DNA of 64,000 nt, taken from the NCBI RefSeq assembly GCF_004366635.1, contig NZ_SORN01000004.1, positions 62,001-126,000 of the forward strand, in the 5' to 3' direction. Below the pieces are notes generated by a model that ran no database searches, was not told the DNA's origin, and worked only from the letters and a program-made list of their open reading frames with translations. This document shows, in pieces, positions 57,756 through 64,000 of this stretch. How positions within the stretch are numbered: the stretch's first letter is position 1; each line of letters begins with the position of its first letter. The translations under genes and the position numbers were made by a program. This stretch comes from Roseinatronobacter bogoriensis DSM 18756. Lineage in GTDB: Bacteria; Pseudomonadota; Alphaproteobacteria; Rhodobacterales; Rhodobacteraceae.

Positions 57756-59090
57756 TCATGCCTGATCGCGTGCGGGGATGCGCTGCAAAAGCGGCATCAG
57801 GGCGGACATGTCCGGGCCATGCGCCTGACCGGTCAGGGCTTTGCGCAACGGCATGAACAGCCCTTTGCCCTTGCGTCCCGTTGCGGCCTTGACGGCGCTG
57901 GTCCAGTCTGACCAGGCATCCGGCCCATAAGGCGGTGAGGGCAGAAGTGTCAGGGCTTGGGCCACAAACTCGGCATCTTCTGGCGCGATATCGGGCGCTG
58001 CGCCATCGCGGCACAGGGCCCACCATGCCCCCAGATCATCCAGACGGGTGATATTCTCTCTCGCCACCTGCCAGAATTGTGCGCCCAGTTCCGATGGCAC
58101 GCCAAGGGCCGCGATCTGGTCCGCGACGGCCTCATAGGGGCGGGTTTGCAGGTCGGCGCGCGTCAGCGGCCACAGGTCTTGGGCGTCGAATTTCGTCGGC
58201 GCAGACCCGAACTGGTCAAGCGCGAAGCCTTCGGCAATCTCGTCCAGTGACATGCGCAGTTCAACCGGCTGGCTGGAGCCAAGCCGCGCCATCAGCGACA
58301 GCAATGCCGCCGGCGTCACCCCTTGCGCGCGCAGATCACGCAGGGACAAGGTGCCAAGGCGTTTAGATAGCGCCTCACCCTGTGCGCCGGTCAGCAGCGA
58401 ATGATGCGCGAAGCCGGGGGGCGTGCCACCCAATGCTTCGATGATCTGAATCTGTGTGGCAGTGTTGGTTACATGGTCCGACCCGCGCACGATATGAGTG
58501 ATGCCCATGTCCATGTCATCGACAACCGAGGCAAGTGTGTAGAGTACCTGACCATCAGCACGGATCAGGACCGGGTCAGAAACACTGGCCGCGTCGATTG
58601 ATAGCGGCCCCAGAATGCCATCATCCCATTCAATCCGGGTCTGGTTCAGCAAAAAGCGCCAATAGCCTGCACGCTCTGCCCGTAGCCTGACCCTATCTGC
58701 ATCTTCCAATGTAAGGGCGGCGCGGTCATAGACAGGGGGGCGGCCCATGTTCAGTTGCTTCTTGCGCTTGAGGTCCAGTTCGCCCGGTGTCTCGAAACAT
58801 TCATAGAAGCGGCCATCTGCGCGCAATTGCTCCGCCGCGTCATTATAGCGCTCCAGCCGTTTTGACTGTTGCTCGATCCTGTCCCATGTCAGGCCGAGCC
58901 ATTCCAGATCATGCTGAATGGCGTCGATATACTCCTGTTTCGAGCGTTCGGCATCGGTGTCATCCAGCCGCAGAACAAATTCGCCACCTGATTTTCGTGC
59001 AATCAGGTAATTGAAAAGCGCCGTGCGCAAATTCCCGATATGCAGATATCCTGTCGGGGACGGGGCGAAGCGCGTGACAATACGGGACAT
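57756..59090 (-). CDS. gltX: Glutamate--tRNA ligase
   Basis: The protein is 444 residues from ATG 59090, which has AGGAGG upstream; the longer open frame is not supported. It begins MSRIVTRFAPSPTGYLHIGN, with HIGN as the HIGH motif. ALSKRLGTLSLRDLR carries the KMSKS-type loop. It charges tRNA-Glu and, in many alphaproteobacteria, tRNA-Gln for later amidation. At 444 residues it is shorter than the roughly 470-residue enzyme of E. coli and may be one of two copies in the genome. Confidence 0.94.
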   Translation of the reverse strand: MSRIVTRFAPSPTGYLHIGNLRTALFNYLIARKSGGEFVLRLDDTDAERSKQEYIDAIQHDLEWLGLTWDRIEQQSKRLERYNDAAEQLRADGRFYECFETPGELDLKRKKQLNMGRPPVYDRAALTLEDADRVRLRAERAGYWRFLLNQTRIEWDDGILGPLSIDAASVSDPVLIRADGQVLYTLASVVDDMDMGITHIVRGSDHVTNTATQIQIIEALGGTPPGFAHHSLLTGAQGEALSKRLGTLSLRDLRAQGVTPAALLSLMARLGSSQPVELRMSLDEIAEGFALDQFGSAPTKFDAQDLWPLTRADLQTRPYEAVADQIAALGVPSELGAQFWQVARENITRLDDLGAWWALCRDGAAPDIAPEDAEFVAQALTLLPSPPYGPDAWSDWTSAVKAATGRKGKGLFMPLRKALTGQAHGPDMSALMPLLQRIPARDQA

Positions 59091-59308
59091 GGGCAGACCT
59101 CCTGAAACCAGCCTTCCTCTTTCACATGGCATGGCGCAGTGCAAGGCCCTGACCTTAAACGCGCCGCCACTGGGCGCATTTGATGCGCCCTCGAAAGTCA
59201 CAATCTCGCGCAGAAAACGAAATGCACGGATTTTGGCCGCGACATGTGATTGGGGCAAGGATAGACTCTGGACAACTGGTTTGTCGCGCGGGGTGTTCGG
59301 AGGGGTTC

Positions 59309-61333
59309 ATGCGTTTGCTCAAAGCTTTTGTCGCCATGATCATTGGTCTGTCAGTCTTGTTCGGTGTCGCAGCCCTTGTGATGCCTGCGGACCGGATCGC
59401 AAATATTGCCGCGCAACAATTTCAGAACACCACCGGACGCAGTCTGCATTTTGGTGGCGATGTGAAGGCCAGTTTTTACCCTGTCATCGGGGCGACCGCG
59501 CAATCCATACAGATTGGCAACCCGGATTGGGCTGGCGACGCGCCGATGTTGTCTGCCGCAGAAATGGATTTCGGCCTTGATGTCATGGCACTGATCCGCG
59601 GCGATATTGTCGTCGAACGGGTTGTTCTGCGTGACCCCGACTTGCACCTGATCCGCGATGCGCAGGGCCGCACGAACTGGACATTGACACAGGCTGAGGG
59701 CAGCGGGACCTCTGAAGCTGCGCCAAGTGACGCGCCCAGCGAAGCGCAACCCTCTCGGCAGCAGCGCGGCTTCTCGCTGGCCGAAGCGCGTATCATAGGG
59801 GGCAATCTGCGGTTTGAAGACCGGCAATCTGGCACCGATCTGCGCGTTGAAGGGCTGGAGGCCGGTTTGCGTTTGCCCAGCTATGCGGGTGCAGCGGAAC
59901 TGGTCGCTTCTGGCCGGATGAATGGCCAGCCCTTTCAGATGACAGCCCAGACGGAAAATGCGGAGCGTCTTGTTTCCGGCGCGGTCACTCCGATCACGGT
60001 AGAGGCGACAGTTGCGGGTGCGACCCTCAGTTTTGCTGGGCGCGCGGGTCTGGAGGCGCTTGCGCTGGAAGGGCAGGTGACCACCTCGATCCCGGCCCTG
60101 TCCCCGCTTATGCAACTTGCGGGCCAGAGTGGCGGAGATATTTCTTCGGATTTCTTGCCACTTGGCATGTCGGGGCAGTTGACACGCACAGCCGATGGCC
60201 GGGTATTTGCGCGGGATGCCCAATTCCGCGCGGGCGGGGTGCGCCTGTCAGGGGCGCTTGATCTGGTGCCGGGCGCGGACCTCCCGCGTCTTACGGGGCA
60301 ATTATCTGGCGCTGTGCTGGATCTGCGCAGCGCTGGCGCAACGGGTCAGAGCGGGCAGGGCGGACAAAGCGGGCAGGCAGGCGGTTCGAATGGCTGGTCG
60401 CGCGCGCCCATAGATGCCGATGCGCTTGGCCTTCTGGATGCCGAGATTACGCTGGCTTTGGCCGGGCTGCGCACGGATCTGACAACGCTGGGCCGCACAA
60501 GGCTTGGCCTGACGATTGATCGCGCCCGCGCTGTGTTCGATTTGCGCGAAGTCGCCGCATTCGGGGGGCAGGTGGCAGGCGAATTCGTGATGAACAACCG
60601 CTCTGGCCTGTCCGTCGGCGGCAACTTGCGCGCGCGCGGCATAGATTTATTGCCTTTGCTTACCGAGCTTGCCGATTATCGCCGTTTACAGGGGCTGGCC
60701 AATGCAGATCTGCAATTTCTGGGTGTCGGCAATACCATGCATGACATTATGAATTCGCTGCGCGGCGAAGGGTCGCTGGCCTTTTCGCAAGGCGAGATCA
60801 TCGGCTTTGATCTTGCCGGGATGCTGCGCAATCTGGACATGTCTTATATGGGAGAGGGGAACCGCACAGTCTATCAGTCGATCAATGGCAGCTTCACTAT
60901 CGCCGATGGGGTATTGCGGAACAATGATCTGCGGCTGGATGCTTCGCGCCTATCGGTTGTCGGACAAGGGCAGGTCGGTCTTGGGGCGCGCAATCTGGAT
61001 TACCGGATCATACCCGCCGCCTTGGGAAGTGACGCCGGTGAGGTGCTGCGTGTCCCGCTGATGATTACCGGGCCGTGGGAGTCACCGCGTTTCCGTCTGG
61101 ATCTGGAGGCGCTGGCGCGAGAGCAGTTGCGCATAGATCAAGAACGACTGGAGGATATGGCGAGAGAAGAGGCGCAGCGCCTAGAAGAGCGCGCGCGCGC
61201 ACAAGCCGAGCGGCGATTGCAGCAGGAGCTAGGGGTCGAGCGGCAAGACGGCGAGCGCATTGAAGATACATTGCGCCGCGGGCTTGAAGCCGAGATTGGC
61301 AGCCGCTTGAGAGGGCTGCTTGGGGGGAACTGA
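59309..61333 (+). CDS. AsmA-family inner-membrane protein
   Basis: The protein is 674 residues from ATG 59309, with GGAGGGG four bases upstream. One N-terminal helix (about residues 3-22) anchors it, and a large periplasmic domain follows. It starts VMPADRIANIAAQQFQNTTG and GRSLHFGGDVKASFYPVIG, the AsmA N-terminal signature, and has AsmA_2-like beta repeats to about residue 590. A Gly/Gln/Ser linker (GQSGQGGQSGQAGG) sits near 350-365. The last 75 residues are a charged coiled coil. AsmA-like proteins are implicated in phospholipid transport between membranes. Confidence 0.88.
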   Translation: MRLLKAFVAMIIGLSVLFGVAALVMPADRIANIAAQQFQNTTGRSLHFGGDVKASFYPVIGATAQSIQIGNPDWAGDAPMLSAAEMDFGLDVMALIRGDIVVERVVLRDPDLHLIRDAQGRTNWTLTQAEGSGTSEAAPSDAPSEAQPSRQQRGFSLAEARIIGGNLRFEDRQSGTDLRVEGLEAGLRLPSYAGAAELVASGRMNGQPFQMTAQTENAERLVSGAVTPITVEATVAGATLSFAGRAGLEALALEGQVTTSIPALSPLMQLAGQSGGDISSDFLPLGMSGQLTRTADGRVFARDAQFRAGGVRLSGALDLVPGADLPRLTGQLSGAVLDLRSAGATGQSGQGGQSGQAGGSNGWSRAPIDADALGLLDAEITLALAGLRTDLTTLGRTRLGLTIDRARAVFDLREVAAFGGQVAGEFVMNNRSGLSVGGNLRARGIDLLPLLTELADYRRLQGLANADLQFLGVGNTMHDIMNSLRGEGSLAFSQGEIIGFDLAGMLRNLDMSYMGEGNRTVYQSINGSFTIADGVLRNNDLRLDASRLSVVGQGQVGLGARNLDYRIIPAALGSDAGEVLRVPLMITGPWESPRFRLDLEALAREQLRIDQERLEDMAREEAQRLEERARAQAERRLQQELGVERQDGERIEDTLRRGLEAEIGSRLRGLLGGN

Positions 61334-61435
61334 GGGCAATACTCAAGGTTTGGGGTCCTGCCTCCAGCTATCACCTGTTCTAGCTATCTGTCGAAGTCTG
61401 ACATGCCAAGGTCACGGGGCGCGTGGCCGCACCCT

Positions 61436-61618
61436 TCAAGTTTTCTTAGGCCCGGCAATAAACCAGATGATCAAGCCGACCACCGGGAAGAGCAAGACAA
61501 GCAATATCCAAAGCACTTTCTGCAATTGCGTCGCACCTGAACCAAGGATCGCGACAGCCGCCCAGACAACAAGCGCAAGATGAATTAACCCAAGGAAGCC
61601 GGAAAAATTTGCGTTCAT
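61436..61618 (-). CDS. PLDc_N-domain small membrane protein
   Basis: This 60-residue protein has two hydrophobic helices (about 6-28 and 34-55), with QKVLWILLVLLFPVVGLIIWF and a Lys-rich end. This is the phospholipase D-nuclease N-terminal domain as a stand-alone peptide, a common form whose function is unknown. It converges on the AsmA gene and diverges from murB across 173 bases. Confidence 0.85.
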   Translation of the reverse strand: MNANFSGFLGLIHLALVVWAAVAILGSGATQLQKVLWILLVLLFPVVGLIIWFIAGPKKT

Positions 61619-61791
61619 AATTTCCCTCGAACAGTTTTCTTTCGTTATCTTAGTAAGCGCTCAATGTCGTTTTGGTTCCATGGACCCGAAGCCTTTCTGC
61701 GTTTGTCCGGTGCGCGTGGGTGCGGATAATCGATGCAGGCGCGTTTCCGATCCTCTCGACAAGGCCCCCGTTTGCGCGCTAATCACGCAGC

Positions 61792-62766
61792 ATGACACCT
61801 GACCAAATCCCAGTACGTGGCACCTTGAGTGCGCAAAAACCGCTCGACACGCTGACATGGCTGCGCGTGGGCGGGCCAGCCGACTGGCTGTTTCAGCCCG
61901 CTGATGAGGCAGATCTCAGCAGCTTTCTGGCCGCGCTCGATCCGTCTGTTCCTGTCTTTCCAATGGGGGTCGGTTCCAACCTGATTGTACGCGATGGTGG
62001 GTTGCGGGCGGTTGTGATCCGGCTGGGGCGAGGGTTCAACGCCATCGAGATCGGCGAAACACTCACCGCCGGTGCGGCTGCGCTGGACGCGCATGTGGCC
62101 CGCAAGGCGGCCGATGCCGGGCGCGACCTGACGTTTTTGCGCACCATTCCCGGCAGTATTGGCGGCGCCGTGCGAATGAATGCGGGCTGCTACGGGTCTT
62201 ATGTCGCGGATCATCTGATTGATATAACAGCCATCGACCGTCAAGGGCAGCGGCATGTGATCCCGGCTGCCGATTTGAAACTGGCCTATCGCCAGTCGGA
62301 CCTGCCAGAGGGGATGGTCATCACGCAGGCGCGCTTCAATGCGGCGAAGGGGGATGCGGCCGCGCTTCATGCGCGTATGGAGGACCAGCTTGCAAAGCGC
62401 GACGCAACCCAGCCCACCAAAGAGCGTAGCGCGGGTTCAACCTTTCGTAATCCAGCCGGTTTCAGCTCTACCGGGCTGGCAGATGACAGTCACGAGCTGA
62501 AGGCGTGGAAAGTGATTGAAGAGGCCGGTCTGCGCGGCGCGCGCCTTGGTGGCGCGCAAATGTCGCCCAAACACCCGAATTTTCTGATCAATGCACAGGG
62601 CGCGACCGCGGCAGAATTAGAGGCATTGGGCGAAGAAGTGCGAAAAAGGGTTTTGCAAGTGCGCGGTATTTCGCTACAGTGGGAAATACGACGGGTTGGC
62701 GAAGCAGTGCCAAATGTCGAATTGCCGCGACTGGAATTAACCTCTGGCGCGGAAAAGACGAAATAA
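61792..62766 (+). CDS. murB: UDP-N-acetylenolpyruvoylglucosamine reductase
   Basis: This 324-residue FAD enzyme reduces the enolpyruvyl group to give UDP-MurNAc, the second committed step of peptidoglycan synthesis. Visible are LRVGGPADWLFQP, the FAD-binding PMGVGSNLIVRDGG, PGSIGGAVRMNAGCYG, the catalytic serine in SAGSTFRNP and SPKHPNFLIN at the C-terminus, which fit the type II form. It precedes ddl by 58 bases as part of the cell-wall/division cluster; murC, expected upstream, is not in this stretch, where PLDc_N and AsmA genes are found. Confidence 0.96.
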   Translation: MTPDQIPVRGTLSAQKPLDTLTWLRVGGPADWLFQPADEADLSSFLAALDPSVPVFPMGVGSNLIVRDGGLRAVVIRLGRGFNAIEIGETLTAGAAALDAHVARKAADAGRDLTFLRTIPGSIGGAVRMNAGCYGSYVADHLIDITAIDRQGQRHVIPAADLKLAYRQSDLPEGMVITQARFNAAKGDAAALHARMEDQLAKRDATQPTKERSAGSTFRNPAGFSSTGLADDSHELKAWKVIEEAGLRGARLGGAQMSPKHPNFLINAQGATAAELEALGEEVRKRVLQVRGISLQWEIRRVGEAVPNVELPRLELTSGAEKTK

Positions 62767-62824
62767 AACGCCCTGAAATTGGGGCAATAAAGGCCAAAAA
62801 GGCCATGAGGCAGTGGGAATGGGC

Positions 62825-63739
62825 ATGTCGAGCAGGGCAGCCCCCCGGATATGTGTTCTGAAAGGCGGACTCTCGGCTGAGCGCGAGGTGTCGCTATCGT
62901 CAGGCCATGAATGCGCGAAGGCGCTGCGGGTGGCGGGTTTCGAGGTGATCGAGCTGGATGCGCGCGGCGATGTCGTGCAGCGTCTGGTCGAGATTGCGCC
63001 GGATGTTGTTTTCAACGCATTGCATGGCCGTTACGGCGAGGATGGCTGCATTCAGGGCATTCTTGAATGGTTGCGCATTCCCTACACGCATTCAGGCGTT
63101 CTGGCTTCTGCGCTGGCAATGGACAAGGACCGCTCCAAGGCGGCGTTTGTGTCTGCGGGACTGCCGATTGTTCATAGCATCATTGCGCCGAAATCCGATG
63201 TGATGGCGCGGCACCTGATGGAGCCGCCCTACGTGGTCAAACCCAACAACGAGGGTAGTTCTGTCGGGGTCTATCTGGTTTCGGATCGGGCCAATACCCC
63301 CCCGCAACTGGGGCCAGAGATGCCAGAGCAGGTGATGGTCGAGGCTTTCGCGCCGGGGCGCGAGTTGACCACCACGGTCATAGGTGACCGGGCGCTGACC
63401 GTAACCGATATCGTGACCGATGGCTGGTATGATTATGATGCAAAATACAAGCCCGGCGGCTCTCGCCATGTTGTGCCCGCAGACATCCCGACCGAGATTT
63501 CGGATGCCTGCCTTGATTATGCGCTTCGCGCGCATCAAGCGCTGGGCTGTCGGGGTGTCAGCCGCACCGATTTTCGTTGGGATGCGGCGCGCGGGCTGGA
63601 TGGGCTGATCCTGCTTGAGACCAACACACAGCCGGGAATGACCCCAACCTCGCTGGTGCCAGAACAGGCTGCGCATTGCGGTATCAGCTTCTCTGCCTTG
63701 TGTCAGTGGATCGTGGAGGATGCGTCATGCGACAGATGA
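62825..63739 (+). CDS. ddl: D-alanine--D-alanine ligase
   Basis: This 304-residue ATP-grasp enzyme joins two D-alanines for the peptidoglycan stem. VLKGGLSAEREVSLSSG is the N-terminal D-Ala site, FNALHGRYGEDGCIQGILE and YTHSGVLASALAMDKD follow, and KPNNEGSSVGVYL and LLETNTQPGMTPTSL are the ATP and metal sites. Three in-frame starts (GTG 62813, ATG 62819, ATG 62825) are possible; the last gives a typical short N-terminus. Its 3' end overlaps the next frame. Confidence 0.95.
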   Translation: MSSRAAPRICVLKGGLSAEREVSLSSGHECAKALRVAGFEVIELDARGDVVQRLVEIAPDVVFNALHGRYGEDGCIQGILEWLRIPYTHSGVLASALAMDKDRSKAAFVSAGLPIVHSIIAPKSDVMARHLMEPPYVVKPNNEGSSVGVYLVSDRANTPPQLGPEMPEQVMVEAFAPGRELTTTVIGDRALTVTDIVTDGWYDYDAKYKPGGSRHVVPADIPTEISDACLDYALRAHQALGCRGVSRTDFRWDAARGLDGLILLETNTQPGMTPTSLVPEQAAHCGISFSALCQWIVEDASCDR

Positions 63740-64000
63740 CGCCTGCCACGGCGCATGACCTGGGCGCGCAGTCGCCCGAACTGGAACGCGAAGACGCTGC
63801 TGTGCCAGTGTCGGCAATGTCGCAAACACGCAGTTTCTGGGATCATCTCAGCGCGACCCGCGCAGAGGAATATGCGCAGGATGATGTGTTGCCGCATGTC
63901 CTGTTGCCTGACATGGTACCAGATCCTCAGGCGGCATATCATTCCGAAGTCGCTTTCCATCCAGCTCTGGATATGTCCGGCATCCAGACTGCCAGTCTGG
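63727..64000 (+). CDS. Partial gene after ddl, possibly ftsQ N-terminus
   Basis: The frame opens at ATG 63727, six bases after GGAGGA, inside the end of ddl. A second ATG at 63736 forms ATGA with the ddl stop. It stays open to the window edge (91 codons). In the usual dcw order ftsQ follows ddl. However, the visible residues (MRQMTPATAHDLGAQSPELE, then FWDHLSATRAEEYAQDD) show no membrane helix and no recognisable FtsQ feature. It may be ftsQ with a long cytoplasmic extension or an inserted gene. Confidence 0.5.
   Translation, partial: MRQMTPATAHDLGAQSPELEREDAAVPVSAMSQTRSFWDHLSATRAEEYAQDDVLPHVLLPDMVPDPQAAYHSEVAFHPALDMSGIQTASL

Noticed and set aside
1..64000. CRISPR arrays, insertion sequences, integrases, rRNA and tRNA genes
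   Set aside because: No regularly spaced repeats, no transposase or integrase reading frames, and no cloverleaf-like or rRNA-like sequence were seen. The window appears to be core chromosome.

Overview
This window looks like chromosomal DNA of a Rhodobacterales alphaproteobacterium (Rhodobacteraceae/Roseobacteraceae type). The evidence is the high-GC coding style, the CckA histidine kinase with CtrA-type boxes, CarD next to FdxA and a SUV3-like helicase, COQ9, the aa3 oxidase subunit IV peptide, the ChoXWV/BetIBA choline locus and the hflK-hflC-DUF2065-degP order. I see no rRNA, tRNA, CRISPR, transposase, integrase or phage gene. The window reads as ordinary core chromosome with dense operons and short spacers.

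Layout. 1-6.9 kb: the end of a peptidoglycan-binding protein, then a minus-strand block with hflK-hflC-DUF2065-degP (membrane and periplasmic quality control), gor, rpiA and a c-type cytochrome. 7-15 kb: sdaA, cutA, a VOC protein, a Sua5-type tRNA-modification enzyme, an acyl-CoA dehydrogenase coupled to a metallo-beta-lactamase-fold hydrolase, a 44-residue cytochrome oxidase subunit IV, a lipoprotein with a possible permuted papain fold, and rluA. 15-22 kb: a two-gene NAD-dependent formate dehydrogenase (fused NuoE/NuoF-like beta, Mo/W alpha), an RhlE-type helicase, a small membrane protein and a cold-shock protein. 22-31 kb: tdk, a lysophospholipase-like hydrolase with an SCP2 protein, a TPR protein, then SUV3-like helicase, S4 protein, fdxA, carD and yebC, and a DMT exporter. 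31-36 kb: cckA behind a CtrA box, an RsmB-family methyltransferase, a thioesterase and an enoyl-CoA hydratase.

36-43 kb is an osmoprotectant locus: the choline ABC transporter (choXWV) diverges from betI-betB-betA across a spacer holding a palindrome that fits a BetI operator. Imported choline would be oxidised to glycine betaine. 43-51 kb: a secreted SNase-like nuclease (with a second CtrA-type box), rpsU, COQ9, a branched-chain aminotransferase, a quinone oxidoreductase and a polyamine ABC transporter (potFGHI) with an intrinsic-terminator-like hairpin after potF. 51-64 kb: katG, a small-molecule/LPS kinase-like protein, two overlapping fluoride-channel genes, fabI-fabB, gltX, an AsmA-family protein, a PLDc_N peptide, and the murB-ddl part of the division/cell-wall cluster, running off the end.

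Non-coding structure includes two families of dispersed intergenic repeats, a nested 21-bp inverted repeat at about 34.9 kb, a promoter/terminator pair in front of carD, and several good intrinsic terminators. I did not find a convincing wholly new multi-gene system. The most interesting leads are regulatory: the two CtrA-type boxes, the carD leader and the repeat families. The possible papain-like lipoprotein is the main coding lead.
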